From Anaerocolumna sp. MB42-C2 (GTDB lineage: Bacteria; Bacillota; Clostridia; Lachnospirales; Lachnospiraceae): DNA of 64,000 bases. The stretch is taken from positions 2,867,501 through 2,931,500 of the forward strand of contig NZ_CP133190.1 of NCBI RefSeq assembly GCF_030913705.1, read 5' to 3'. This document shows positions 27,062 through 35,750 of this stretch, piece by piece. The notes under the pieces were generated by a model, which worked only from the letters and a program-made list of their open reading frames with translations, was not told the origin of the DNA and did not search any database. Every line of letters starts with the position of its first letter. Within the stretch, counting starts at the first letter, position 1. The translations under genes were made by a program, and so were the position numbers.

Positions 27062-27225
27062 GTTACTGTTCTCAGACAATAAACGCGACGTGTTTTTTGT
27101 GAGTGTATTGTCACAGAAAACCGGAGAATTGCAGCGTGGGAACGCTGTCTTCACATCTTTTGTGCATCGCGAAGTCTGTTATTGTTTGCGGAACTGCTGC
27201 TTTTTGCAGGGGAGTGAACACTAAC
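27062..27225. repeat. MITE-like interspersed repeat A, copy 2
   Basis: A 164-bp element similar along its length to 5835-5996, with ends GTTACTGTTCTC (27062-27073) and GTGAACACTAAC (27214-27225). The stop codon of the phosphotransferase gene lies within its right end. Confidence 0.8.
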
Positions 27226-28309
27226 AACATAACAGTTTCCTTACGGTTTTATAGTTATTTATTGTATCATATACACCCTGACCCCAATATTCATGCCCTA
27301 ATTCAAAATCATAATAGTTTAAAACAGGGCCAAATACTGCCATGGCTACAGATAAGAGATAATCCTCCAGGCACTCATCCATACTGTAATCTTTTATACC
27401 ATACTTAAGCAAGGATTCATGGTAGTACTTGAGTACCTTTAAATGGTACTCCGGATCGTCTCTGTAGGGAAATGATACTCTTGTCAAATTCATGATATCA
27501 ACTGTAGTAATACCCATCCTCCAAAACTGATAATCCGTAAGCAAAGGTCTTTGATAAGAAGATTTAGGAAACATAAAGTTCCAGATGTGTGAATCTCCGT
27601 GTATGACTGATATATTTTTATTCTGAACTCTTCTGTTTAAGTTTTTACTTTCAAACATAATAGTATCTGCTAAAGCCAATGGATACACATCAAATATGTC
27701 ATTATTATAAAATTCAGATGCGTATATTAAAAATTTATCCAAAGCATTCTGATAGTTTTTTATTTTATCATCGATTGTTTTATCGTCCCCCTGCAATCGT
27801 TTAAGTTTACTTGCATTTGCACCATTCCAGAAAAATGAATGAAATTTCGCCAGACTCTCTGCCGCATTCAGCCAATACCCTATTTCATTGTGGTTTATAT
27901 CGTTTGCAGAGCAATAATCATCTGAAATATCATCGAGTATCAGCAGAAAATTCTTCTTATCATCAGATATAAAAGCGTCCTGGCATTTAATAATGGGAAG
28001 CTCATCATTTTCATTTACATTTCTGTAAAACTCTATCTCATGTTTACTCCATTTATCAAATGCATTTGCCTTCGCGCCAATGATAGGCATTTTTAAAAAG
28101 AGTTTCTTGCTATAAAATTTTTCACTGCTGTCTTTCCAGGAAATTAATAATTTAATAATTCTTGCTGTATCTGTTGCCTTATCTTCCAGTATTATTTTCG
28201 ATTGTATCGTATTATCCGAAGTCAAATGTAATATTTCGTTTAGATAATCGTCTGAAAAAACCGGCGCTGATTGAAAAATCTGATCGTGGTAATTTTTTTT
28301 ATACTCCAT
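27221..28309 (-). CDS. Phosphotransferase of the APH/choline-kinase-like superfamily
   Basis: A 362-residue kinase-fold protein. The Brenner motif HGDSHIWNFMF (about residues 237-247) carries the catalytic Asp and metal-binding Asn, and LLTDYQFWRMG supplies the second metal aspartate. The broader wording resembles EcKL/DUF1679 and aminoglycoside-phosphotransferase-like families, which phosphorylate small hydroxylated molecules. The substrate is unknown, and no resistance role is implied. The last codons, and the TAG stop itself, come from repeat A, so the original C terminus may have been altered. The AraC regulator gene lies 75 bases upstream on the same strand. Confidence 0.8.
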   Translation of the reverse strand: MEYKKNYHDQIFQSAPVFSDDYLNEILHLTSDNTIQSKIILEDKATDTARIIKLLISWKDSSEKFYSKKLFLKMPIIGAKANAFDKWSKHEIEFYRNVNENDELPIIKCQDAFISDDKKNFLLILDDISDDYCSANDINHNEIGYWLNAAESLAKFHSFFWNGANASKLKRLQGDDKTIDDKIKNYQNALDKFLIYASEFYNNDIFDVYPLALADTIMFESKNLNRRVQNKNISVIHGDSHIWNFMFPKSSYQRPLLTDYQFWRMGITTVDIMNLTRVSFPYRDDPEYHLKVLKYYHESLLKYGIKDYSMDECLEDYLLSVAMAVFGPVLNYYDFELGHEYWGQGVYDTINNYKTVRKLLCC

Positions 28310-28384
28310 TTGCTTTTCCCCATCCTTTATATGATTAAAATGAATATCACAATTTCTGACATCTGTCTATTGTTAAAATACTCC

Positions 28385-29239
28385 CTATATAGCAGCAGCG
28401 AACTCTCTGGAGGTCTTCCGATATGCCGTAGGTGATATCCCTCTTTTAGACTTAAATTGCTTAATAAAATAAGTGTCATATTCAAAACCGGTTGAACGTG
28501 CAATTTCATTCAGGCTCATATCTGTATGGGTCAGAAGATCCGACGCAATTTTCAATCGGTGGGACAATAGGTACCCCATTGCTGTACATCCGCATCTTTC
28601 CTGAAACATTTTATTGAGAGACACACGATTTAAGTGCGCGCAATTGGTTAAATCTTTTAAGCTGATTTTATCAGAATAATTTGTGTGTATATATGCTAAA
28701 ACTATATCAACGGGTGATTGTCCGCTTAATCTGTTTAAATCCTCAAGTAACCCTGTAATTTGTATGAGGTATTTTTTAATTCTGCATACCCAGAGTGTAT
28801 CACTTTGTGCATATACTTCTGTGCCAAGAACAAAAAACCATTCCAGCAATTGCGGATATGCTCTTTCCGTTATATGGTAAATTCCGTTATGTGCAGCATC
28901 TCTTTGAAAAAGCGAAAGAACCGTTTGAATTTTCATGTTGGGTTTAATGAACTCCCTTGTTTTAGAAATCGGAATGGAGCTAAGAGAATCCGGATGAAAA
29001 CTGAAGGACTGAGCGGAAACATTATCCTTTTGGATCACCTGTATCGTATCCTCTTTCGTCAGGCAAAGAACACCGGGTGCAGAAATTGTAATTGGGCGCT
29101 CGTTCAACAGCCCTTTTATACTTCCGCTTGTAACAAATACCAAAGTAAACCGTTCCGGATTGGGAAGATTATTAAAATCTTCTGCCGGAACAAATTCAAT
29201 ATATACAGTTCTGTTTTTATGTCGGTCAATTTGCGGCAT
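28385..29239 (-). CDS. AraC family transcriptional regulator
   Basis: About 284 residues. An N-terminal cupin-like effector domain (about 1-130) is followed by a C-terminal double helix-turn-helix (about 180-280), with LKDLTNCAHLNRVSLNKMF and LNEIARSTGFEYDTYFIKQF as the two recognition units. Start choice is uncertain: ATG codons at 29260 and 29248 overlap or crowd the TAGGAGA site, so the ATG at 29239 (11 bases downstream) is preferred. It is divergent from the GAPDH gene across a short promoter region and upstream of the phosphotransferase gene, either of which it may control. Confidence 0.85.
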   Translation of the reverse strand: MPQIDRHKNRTVYIEFVPAEDFNNLPNPERFTLVFVTSGSIKGLLNERPITISAPGVLCLTKEDTIQVIQKDNVSAQSFSFHPDSLSSIPISKTREFIKPNMKIQTVLSLFQRDAAHNGIYHITERAYPQLLEWFFVLGTEVYAQSDTLWVCRIKKYLIQITGLLEDLNRLSGQSPVDIVLAYIHTNYSDKISLKDLTNCAHLNRVSLNKMFQERCGCTAMGYLLSHRLKIASDLLTHTDMSLNEIARSTGFEYDTYFIKQFKSKRGISPTAYRKTSREFAAAI

Positions 29240-29290
29240 GGTTCTCATCTCTCCTAACATATAGTATAGTAAAATGCTTCACATATAACA

Positions 29291-29319
29291 TTGTATCACA
29301 AATTTCCTAACGATATAAT
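29291..29319 (+). promoter_or_regulatory. Promoter of the GAPDH gene with overlapping operator
   Basis: TTGTAT (29291-29296), 17-base spacer, TATAAT (29314-29319). A perfect inverted repeat ACGATA-N6-TATCGT (29310-29327) covers the -10 box, as a repressor site would. Confidence 0.65.
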
Positions 29320-29370
29320 AGTATCGTAAATTATTGTTAATTAAATTACTAATAAAGAAAGGTGGTAGTT

Positions 29371-30372
29371 ATGGGAATTAACATAGCAATAAATGGTTTT
29401 GGGAGAATAGGAAGACTTGCATTTCGACAGCTTTTTAATACAGAGGGATATAGCATTGCAGCGATTAATGACCTAACCAGTCCGCAGATGCTTGCACATC
29501 TGCTGAAATACGATACGACGCAGGGGCGTTATGACGAAAAGATTGATTATAGTGAGAACAGCTTAATCGTGAACGGTATGGAGATTCCAATCTATGCCGA
29601 AAAAGATCCCAAAAACCTCCCTTGGAAAGAATTAAAAATTGATGTTGTTCTGGAGTGTACAGGCTTTTTTGCATCAAAAAAAGCGTCGGCTGCACATATT
29701 GAAGCAGGTGCAAAGAAAGTACTGATATCTACAGCCGCAGGTAAAGATGTTCCCACAATAGTTTATGGTGTAAATGAACACACACTGACGAAAGATGATA
29801 CTATTGTATCGGCTGCTTCCTGTACTACGAACTGCCTTGCCCCAATGGTATATCACTTAAATGAGCTTGCACCTGTCAAAACTGGATTTATGACAACGAT
29901 CCATGCCTACACCAATGATCAGAATACCCTTGACGGTCCTCATGCCAAAGGCGACTTACGCCGTGCCCGCTCTGCCGCCGGCAACATTATACCGACTTCA
30001 ACCGGGGCGGCTAAAGCAATCGGGTTGGTTATCCCTGCCTTAGATGGTAAACTGGATGGTACCTCTCAAAGGGTCCCGGTAATGACTGGTTCACTGACAG
30101 AACTGACCGCTGTTGTGGAGGGTTTCGTAACAGCAGCACAGGTAAATGAAAAAATGCAGCAATCACAATCCGATGAATACGGATATACAGATGATCCGAT
30201 TGTATCGTCCGATATTATCGGCATGAATTACGGAGGTTTATTTGACGCAACTCAGACGAAAGTATCAAAATTTGATTCCGATACCCTGGTTAAAATCGCA
30301 GCCTGGTACGATAACGAAAACTCCTTTACCAGCCAAATGATCCGAACCGCAAAATACCTTGCTAAATTATGA
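29371..30372 (+). CDS. gap: Glyceraldehyde-3-phosphate dehydrogenase, type I
   Basis: A 333-residue NAD(P)-dependent glycolytic dehydrogenase. The Rossmann motif INGFGRIGR is at residues 7-15 and the catalytic cysteine in [12 protein letters not shown] at about 150. The substrate loop [14 protein letters not shown] follows, and the C-terminal [14 protein letters not shown] is typical. ATG 29371 has AAAGGTGG five bases upstream. It is monocistronic and not linked to pgk or tpi as clostridial gap genes often are. It is therefore possibly a second, specialised copy. Confidence 0.93.
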   Translation: MGINIAINGFGRIGRLAFRQLFNTEGYSIAAINDLTSPQMLAHLLKYDTTQGRYDEKIDYSENSLIVNGMEIPIYAEKDPKNLPWKELKIDVVLECTGFFASKKASAAHIEAGAKKVLISTAAGKDVPTIVYGVNEHTLTKDDTIVSAASCTTNCLAPMVYHLNELAPVKTGFMTTIHAYTNDQNTLDGPHAKGDLRRARSAAGNIIPTSTGAAKAIGLVIPALDGKLDGTSQRVPVMTGSLTELTAVVEGFVTAAQVNEKMQQSQSDEYGYTDDPIVSSDIIGMNYGGLFDATQTKVSKFDSDTLVKIAAWYDNENSFTSQMIRTAKYLAKL

Positions 30373-30441
30373 TTTTTAACGGATTATAATATCCTCATAT
30401 CAAAACTCGTTATTTTAGATTGAAGCGACGGCATTATGAAT

Positions 30442-30480
30442 GGAACTCCTAAAGTTAAGTTTATCTAACCTTAGGAGTTC
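30442..30480 (+). terminator. Hairpin after the GAPDH gene
   Basis: GAACTCCTAA (30443-30452) pairs with TTAGGAGTTC (30471-30480) about 70 bases after the gap stop. The following T run is weak (TATTCATTT). Confidence 0.55.
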
Positions 30481-30511
30481 TATTCATTTACCGGTTCTGT
30501 TTTCTTATAAG

Positions 30512-30544
30512 TAAAAGCGCCTGTTAGGTTTCTCTAACAGACGC
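30512..30544 (-). terminator. Intrinsic terminator after the 107-residue protein gene
   Basis: Minus-strand GCGTCTGTTAG pairs with CTAACAGGCGC around a six-base loop and is followed by TTTTACTT. The stem sequence is nearly the same as at 26926-26963. Confidence 0.75.
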
Positions 30545-30567
30545 AGTTAAATTACTTGAATATTTCT

Positions 30568-30891
30568 TTAGGATTGATTGTCTCTGGAGCCGGATTCACT
30601 TTTTTGTCGGTTTTCGCTTTCTTCCTTTTGTTCTTTTATATTCTTTTTAAAATTCTTAATAGCACTATCTACATGATCCATTAGTTCCCGCCACTGTTTA
30701 TCCGACATCTTAATATTTCTTTCACTGTCATTTTCCAATTGTTCATCCAGCTCTTCCTTGACGTTCTCTATCCATTTCAGTCTTTCATTTTTAAAAGTCT
30801 CAAACAATCCTGTATTTGTGTTATTATTTTTGTTCTGTTCCATTGCTGATAAATTACGGTTGTATTGTGCATTAGTCCTTGATATTTCCAT
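30568..30891 (-). CDS. Small charged hypothetical protein
   Basis: A 107-residue hydrophilic protein, not recognised. It has an Asn-rich N-terminal stretch (about 18-27) and a central predicted helix with FKNERLKWIENVKEELDEQL. The C-terminal half is highly charged (KNFKKNIKEQKEESE) and the tail Ser/Arg/Asp-rich. There are no cysteines, signal peptide or membrane segment. It is likely real, because it has GAAGGAGG seven bases upstream of its ATG and its own terminator. The composition suggests a coiled-coil or spore/stress-associated cytoplasmic protein, which is speculation. Confidence 0.6.
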   Translation of the reverse strand: MEISRTNAQYNRNLSAMEQNKNNNTNTGLFETFKNERLKWIENVKEELDEQLENDSERNIKMSDKQWRELMDHVDSAIKNFKKNIKEQKEESENRQKSESGSRDNQS

Positions 30892-30993
30892 GAAAAATCC
30901 TCCTTCATTAATGGGCTGACATTTACAGAAAAATGTATAAAATTTTCTGCCTATGGTGCTTATCGGATATTTTTCTGGAAAAATTAACCGTAT

Positions 30994-31554
30994 TTATTTC
31001 ACAATGTTAACCAAACCCTCTTTTCTTGGAGCAGCCTCCGGAAGTGGTTTACTACTATATCCCAGAACAGCTGAACCAGATACTTCATAATCTTTTGGCA
31101 CACCTAATTCAGAAAGAATACTTCTTACCTTGGGATCTTTCCCAAAATACGCTAATATATGAACCCAACAGGAACTGATCTTAAGAGAATGGGCAGCTAA
31201 GAAAATATTTTCAAGAGCTACTGCACAATCTGCTTCCACGGTAGCCGAAGTTTTATCATAAGCTGTTATAATTACAGTGGGAGCATTATAAAAAGGATTA
31301 AAATCCGGATTACTTCCCACCTTTTTGAAACGTTCCTCCGATGAATTTAACATCTGTTCTTTCACTGCAGCAATCAGTTTATCCATTTTTTCTTTATTTT
31401 GCACTACAGTAAAATGCCAGCCCTGTTTCCCCATACCGCTTGGAGCATATTCAGCCGCCTCCAATAGTATGTTTAAGTTTTCGTCAGAAATCTGCTCCTC
31501 CGTAAAGGATCTGACACTCCTTCTTGTTAAAATATTCTGAATTACTTCGTTCAT
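30994..31554 (-). CDS. Nitroreductase family protein
   Basis: A 186-residue FMN-dependent oxidoreductase. The N-terminal ILTRRSVRSF motif contacts FMN phosphate, APSGMGKQGWHF lies near residue 36, and the late GYSSKPLPEAAPRK segment is usual for the family. The enzymes reduce nitro or quinone compounds with NAD(P)H; the substrate is unknown. The ATG has AAAGGAG five bases upstream. The 220 bases on its upstream side hold no gene before a LysR remnant on the opposite strand. Confidence 0.9.
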   Translation of the reverse strand: MNEVIQNILTRRSVRSFTEEQISDENLNILLEAAEYAPSGMGKQGWHFTVVQNKEKMDKLIAAVKEQMLNSSEERFKKVGSNPDFNPFYNAPTVIITAYDKTSATVEADCAVALENIFLAAHSLKISSCWVHILAYFGKDPKVRSILSELGVPKDYEVSGSAVLGYSSKPLPEAAPRKEGLVNIVK

Positions 31555-31774
31555 AACATTCTCCTTTCGATACTATGATTGTTAGATAATTACGAAACTA
31601 TACTTTTGTCTCTATATACAATTTCAGAACTGATTTCCGCCCTATGTGCATAGAAGCTAAAACAAGTATCAATTGTACTTTATATTAGAGTAACTACATT
31701 ATTCGCTTTTCCATATTATTATCTCTTATTTCACAATTCGTAATCATAAATCCAGCTTTGACTAATTCATAAAT

Positions 31775-31987
31775 TTGTGGGGGTTAGGTATATCAATTGT
31801 TCCTTACTCCTGTTTTCTAAAAACAGACGGTATATCCGTAATAAAAGTTAAAGAACATACATGTTTCCGAACAATTTATTTAGGCTGGAAAAAAAGTGCG
31901 GATTTATCTTCTTCTGCCAAACTTTTTAAAGACTTTTTAATAGACTTCATCTTTAGAACAAATCCCGGCTCAATTACCGATACATGA
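31775..31987 (+). pseudogene. LysR-family regulator remnant (C-terminal part of the effector domain)
   Basis: About 70 codons beginning WGLGISIVPYSCFL and continuing YLGWKKSADLSSSAKLFKDF. This is recognisable as the end of a LysR substrate-binding domain (GLGIS.LP ... W.K...LS.AA..F..FL). There is no DNA-binding half, an in-frame stop lies just upstream, and there is no ribosome-binding site. It lies next to two other gene fragments. The rest of the 31555-31774 gap holds nothing I can identify. Confidence 0.6.
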
Positions 31988-32512
31988 TTCTGTTGCAAAG
32001 TACAGCAATCCAAGTAGCTGCAATAAAATTCCTAAGAAAGATGCCCCACTCCATCCATAATGTGCATATATATAACCGCCGGCAGATGAACCGATTGTTC
32101 CTCTTATAAAAAAGATAGCCATAAATACGCCATTCATCCTCCCTCTCTTTTCAGAACCCCAACCATATATTTTTTGTTGTCCGAGCACAAGATTACCGGA
32201 GACGGAACAGTCTAACAACGCAGCAGAAAAGCAAAGCAGGATCAATGAAAACAAGGTATCTTTACTATAAATATGCGGTATTAAAAACGAAATTGATGCC
32301 ATAATAAATGCCATACCCGTAAGTTTATTTGACCATTCCCGGTCTGCTAATCGTCCTGCTACCGGTGCGGCTAATGCTCCTGCTACTCCTACAAATGCAA
32401 ACAATGCGATTTCCTGCTGTGTATGATGAAAATTATATGACAGCCATTGCGGTGTAACTGTCCAAAATAAGCTGAATGTTCCAAATAAAGCGGCCTGATG
32501 ATATTGAATTAT
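31970..32512 (-). pseudogene. Major facilitator superfamily transporter remnant (C-terminal part)
   Basis: The longest start-to-stop stretch (31970-32404) gives 144 residues, but the same frame continues upstream to about 32512 with QAALFGTFSLFWTVTPQWLS. This is the start of the second half of an MFS permease. Helices and the loop AGRLADREW are recognisable. The first half (about 200 residues) is missing: the sequence switches abruptly to a TetR fragment at about 32513. It is therefore a truncated, probably non-functional transporter gene. Confidence 0.7.
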
Positions 32513-32517
32513 GTATC

Positions 32518-32631
32518 GATCTCATCTTTGCACCAATATTTTATCGATTATTGATTACAGGTGACGAACTTAATTCTGATTACATTTTAAAAATTATTGA
32601 TGTTTCCTTATCAGGTCTTCTTAAAAAATAA
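32518..32631 (+). pseudogene. TetR-family regulator remnant (C-terminal end)
   Basis: The plus frame reads DLIFAPIFYRLLITGDELNS, then DYILKIIDVSLSGLLKK and a stop. This matches the last 37 residues of a TetR regulator ligand-binding domain. Nothing upstream in that frame continues the protein. Together with the LysR and MFS pieces it marks a deletion or rearrangement site. Confidence 0.6.
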
Positions 32632-32664
32632 TCGGTCTTGTGTTTATATTGTTATAAGATAAAT

Positions 32665-32746
32665 GGGCTGTTATAATATACAAATCTGTCTTGATCAATT
32701 ACATTCCAGACCCAGAATCGAGAGATTTCTAATTTTACAACAGCCC
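32665..32746. repeat. Inverted-repeat element C, copy 2
   Basis: GGGCTGTTATAATATACAAATCT (split: GGGCTGTTATAAT at 32665) faces AGATTTCTAATTTTACAACAGCCC-type sequence ending 32746, giving imperfect 23-24 bp inverted repeats around a core of about 35 bp. The ends resemble those of the element at 8607-8705. A further hairpin (TCCCTTCA...TGAAGGGA) lies at about 32763-32802. No gene is seen between 32632 and 32829. Confidence 0.45.
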
Positions 32747-32829
32747 CTGGCGCCGGTGGCTGTCCCTTCAGTGATCATGCTGATACACAATAGTTGAAGG
32801 GAGAAGTGATCCGGATGTATCATTTTAAA

Positions 32830-33375
32830 TCAAATCAGAGCAATACGAAGCGCTCTATCCAGATGTGTTTTTAACTGGTCTGAGGACATCTTCATCCCCG
32901 CTTCTACCCATTGAATTAACATTCCATTCAACCCCCCAAGACTATAAGCTAACAATAATAAAAGCGTTTCATCGTCAAGATTAACCTCCGGTTTCACTTT
33001 TCGAAATAGAAGCGGTGCCATCTCTCCCTCTATCCTATAAATTAGATCCAGCATTTTGTTTTTCTTAAGCAGTTTTAAGAAAACCTCATGCTGTTTCCAG
33101 AATTCAAAGTACATCATAGCAACTTCGGTATAGTGCAGCGGTATTGCCTCCGCTACTGTATTCATAAAATCCTCTGTCAGAGAATGCATATATTCCTTTA
33201 TTATATCTTCTTTTGTTTCATACAAACGATAGAATGTCCTGCGTGACAGTTCAGCCTCCTGGCAAATTTGAGTCACCGTAATCATTAAATAATCATTTGT
33301 CTCCATCAGCTTAAGCAATCCATCCGTCAGCATTTTTTTGGACTGTAAGGCTATCCTGTAATTCATCCTGTTCAT
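32830..33375 (-). CDS. TetR/AcrR family transcriptional regulator
   Basis: A 181-residue regulator with the N-terminal TetR helix-turn-helix (ITVTQICQEAELSRRTFYRL, about residues 32-51) and an alpha-helical ligand domain. GGGAG lies seven to eight bases before the ATG. It is divergent from the alpha/beta hydrolase gene with a 141-bp shared control region, the usual arrangement when a TetR protein represses its neighbour. Inducer and targets are unknown. Confidence 0.87.
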   Translation of the reverse strand: MNRMNYRIALQSKKMLTDGLLKLMETNDYLMITVTQICQEAELSRRTFYRLYETKEDIIKEYMHSLTEDFMNTVAEAIPLHYTEVAMMYFEFWKQHEVFLKLLKKNKMLDLIYRIEGEMAPLLFRKVKPEVNLDDETLLLLLAYSLGGLNGMLIQWVEAGMKMSSDQLKTHLDRALRIALI

Positions 33376-33434
33376 ATATACTCTCCCTTATGTGTCACGT
33401 CTTATATGAAAATGTAACACTATATTGTCTCCTA

Positions 33435-33463
33435 TTGTAAACTTCATACTAACTCATTATAAT
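33435..33463 (+). promoter_or_regulatory. Promoter of the alpha/beta hydrolase gene
   Basis: TTGTAA (33435-33440), 17-base spacer, TATAAT (33458-33463). Upstream, GTGTCAC...GTAACAC at about 33394-33420 forms an imperfect inverted repeat that could bind the divergent TetR protein. Confidence 0.6.
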
Positions 33464-33516
33464 TGATTTTATAATATGCGTCAATTGTAGCACATTAAAA
33501 AAGGAGGAATAAAGAA

Positions 33517-34653
33517 ATGGCTTATATAAAAAACATAACCGGAATACAGCAGCTTGATTTTCAGATAAACCGGGTATTAACCTATGGAGAACTGGCTGGC
33601 GATGCAGAGGAAATCGTTGCAAAAACACACAGCATTAAAGATTTGGCAACCTGGTTTGAAGTATGGTCTGCTCTCGGGAATAAGTATCAAAATACTACCC
33701 AGTATTTACGTGCCGCATATGCCTACCGAATGGCTGAATTCTTTCTTAAAGAAAACCACCCGCAGAAAAACCTTATGTATGAATTATCTTATAAATACTT
33801 TCATTTAGCCTTTAGACAAATGAAGCTAAACTATACTATACACGAAATACCCTATATGAATTCATACATCCACTGCCTTTCTTTTAAATGTGAAAAGGAA
33901 AGAAGTGTTTTGTTGATTTGCGGTGGTTACGATTCTTTTATTGAAGAATTTGTACCTGCTTTAATTGACTTTACAAATAACGGATACACTGTGATCCTGT
34001 TTGAAGGCGGCGGGCAGGGAAAAACATTAAAAAATGGGCTCACTTTTATGGCTGAGTGGGAAAATCCAACCTCCTGTGTCCTGGATTATTTTAATATAAA
34101 ATCATGCAATATGATAGGTATCTCCTGGGGCGGATATCTTGCCGTCAGAGCCGCGGCTTTTGAGTCCAGAATCAGGGCAGTGGTTGCATATGATGTCCTT
34201 GAAAACGGTTTTCTCTGTTTAACTTCTGTATTTCCTCGAATGATAAAATACATGGTACGATTTCTTGTTCTGCATAAAAAGGAGAAAAACGCAAATCGAA
34301 TGCTTAATTTTCTCAGGAAGAGGAGTATCATCGCTGATTGGGCTATGATGCAGGGAATGTATATCACCGGTACAAAAACGCCATATGATTTTTACCGAGA
34401 ATTATTAAAACACTGTTTGCCTCAAAACGTGTGTGACCGGCTTACTTGTCACGTATTACTGCTTGCCGGAGAAAAAGACCACTATATTCCAGGTAACCAG
34501 TTTTACCGATTAGCAAATAAAATTAAACATACAAAAAGTCTGACCACACGAATATTCACAGAAGCAGAGGGGGGTGAACAACACTGCCAGATTGGGAATC
34601 ATCAGTTAGCTGTTAACGAGATCCTTAATTGGCTAGAACATATTGAGAACTAA
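33517..34653 (+). CDS. Alpha/beta hydrolase (esterase-like)
   Basis: A 378-residue protein with a helical N-terminal region of about 125 residues and a C-terminal alpha/beta hydrolase fold. The oxyanion region is LLICGGYDSF. The nucleophile elbow is MIGISWGGYLA (Ser at about 204), with candidate Asp in LAGEKDHYIPG and candidate His in GGEQHCQIGNH near the end. It resembles FrsA/BaaT-like or dienelactone-hydrolase-type enzymes with an N-terminal cap. AAGGAGG lies upstream of the ATG. The substrate is unknown; it is probably regulated by the divergent TetR gene. Confidence 0.8.
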   Translation: MAYIKNITGIQQLDFQINRVLTYGELAGDAEEIVAKTHSIKDLATWFEVWSALGNKYQNTTQYLRAAYAYRMAEFFLKENHPQKNLMYELSYKYFHLAFRQMKLNYTIHEIPYMNSYIHCLSFKCEKERSVLLICGGYDSFIEEFVPALIDFTNNGYTVILFEGGGQGKTLKNGLTFMAEWENPTSCVLDYFNIKSCNMIGISWGGYLAVRAAAFESRIRAVVAYDVLENGFLCLTSVFPRMIKYMVRFLVLHKKEKNANRMLNFLRKRSIIADWAMMQGMYITGTKTPYDFYRELLKHCLPQNVCDRLTCHVLLLAGEKDHYIPGNQFYRLANKIKHTKSLTTRIFTEAEGGEQHCQIGNHQLAVNEILNWLEHIEN

Positions 34654-35279
34654 TTCATCCTATGTGTTCTCTTGTACTGTCAGATTCAGGTATCTTTACT
34701 TCACTTAATGGTTACGGTTATGTTCCATTATATGAAATCAAAATGATTTCTTTCCAGGGATTGGGAAAAATCCGGAAATGCAGGCTTTAAACACTTATCT
34801 ATGCAGACCTGTTCCGCACCCCTGACATTTTGTAACGTCTCCGGATGTTTCCTTAATCTCTGTTTTTCTTACTTTTTTATCGATTCTCTACTTTCTTATA
34901 AAATCTAATTCTTTCGATAATGTCTTTCTAACCGGACAGTTTTCTGCTAATCTAATAACTTCCTGCTTATTCTCGTCTGAAATACCTTATTCAAACGAAC
35001 ATCTTGCGAATCATTCCGCTTATTGATTTTAAAACACCCCTTATTAAGAGTTATTGCGTCGGAAATGTTACATCAAAGAATTTACGGCTACAAATTATAT
35101 AATTTGCTATATCAGCTATTTATATCATTCTTTTTCCGACAGCGTCGGAGTCTTGTATATATCCTGTAACCATTGTATAATCGGTCTTTTTATGAATGTT
35201 TTATAATGGCTGAAAAACAACTTTTGTAAGTGAATATTTATCAATTCAATTTTCACGTTAAAAGCACCTCGTTAACGAA
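34654..35279. other. Intergenic region with a decayed OsmC-like gene end
   Basis: About 625 bases without an intact gene. On the minus strand, 34888-34989 reads ISDENKQEVIRLAENCPVRK, then TLSKELDFIRK and a stop. This resembles the C terminus of OsmC/Ohr peroxide-resistance proteins (the family's second catalytic Cys lies in such an ENCPV motif). A stop interrupts the frame just upstream and the rest of the protein is absent. Beyond it (35040-35150) is only an inverted repeat GTCGGAAA...TTTCCGAC. The OsmC reading is moderately sure. Confidence 0.5.
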
Positions 35280-35314
35280 CAAAAAATCCCCAAAACATTT
35301 CTGTTCTGAGGATT
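35280..35314 (-). terminator. Intrinsic terminator of the rplM-rpsI transcript
   Basis: Minus-strand AATCCTCA-G-AACA pairs with TGTT-T-TGGGGATT, followed by a run of six T. It begins about 15 bases after the rpsI stop. Confidence 0.85.
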
Positions 35315-35329
35315 TGAATTTTATTCTTA

Positions 35330-35722
35330 TTATCTCTTTGAGAACTGAGGAGCACGACGAGCTGCTTTTAAGCCGTACTTCTTTCTTTCTTTCATTCTTG
35401 GATCTCTTGTTAAGAAACCAGCTTTCTTTAAGGTTGGACGATAATCCTGATCAGCATGTAATAATGCTCTGGAAATACCATGTCTGATTGCACCAGCCTG
35501 GCCAGTGAATCCACCTCCGCGCACGTTTACAAGAACGTCAAATTTATCAACTGTATCTGTAATAACCAATGGTTGGCGAACGATTAATTTTAATGTTTCA
35601 AGTCCGAAATATTCATCCATACTTCTTTTATTTATAATTACCTTACCAGTACCAGGTACTAAGTAAACTCTAGCAATACTGCTTTTTCTTCTTCCGGTTC
35701 CGTAATATTTTGCCTTAGCCAA
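35330..35722 (-). CDS. rpsI: 30S ribosomal protein S9
   Basis: A 130-residue protein of the small subunit whose C-terminal tail reaches the P-site tRNA. The start [14 protein letters not shown] and the basic tail ending RRAPQFSKR, with its invariant terminal Lys-Arg, are both present. Translation starts at TTG (35722), because GGAGG is eight bases upstream and no ATG is suitably placed. It is the last gene of its transcript, after rplM. Confidence 0.97.
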   Translation of the reverse strand: MAKAKYYGTGRRKSSIARVYLVPGTGKVIINKRSMDEYFGLETLKLIVRQPLVITDTVDKFDVLVNVRGGGFTGQAGAIRHGISRALLHADQDYRPTLKKAGFLTRDPRMKERKKYGLKAARRAPQFSKR

Positions 35723-35750
35723 TGTAATTTCCTCCTTTCAACCTCTTTGA

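Noticed and set aside
27221..28309. Aminoglycoside resistance gene
   Set aside because: Only the general kinase motifs are seen; the sequence is closer to choline-kinase-like and EcKL families, and there is no resistance context.
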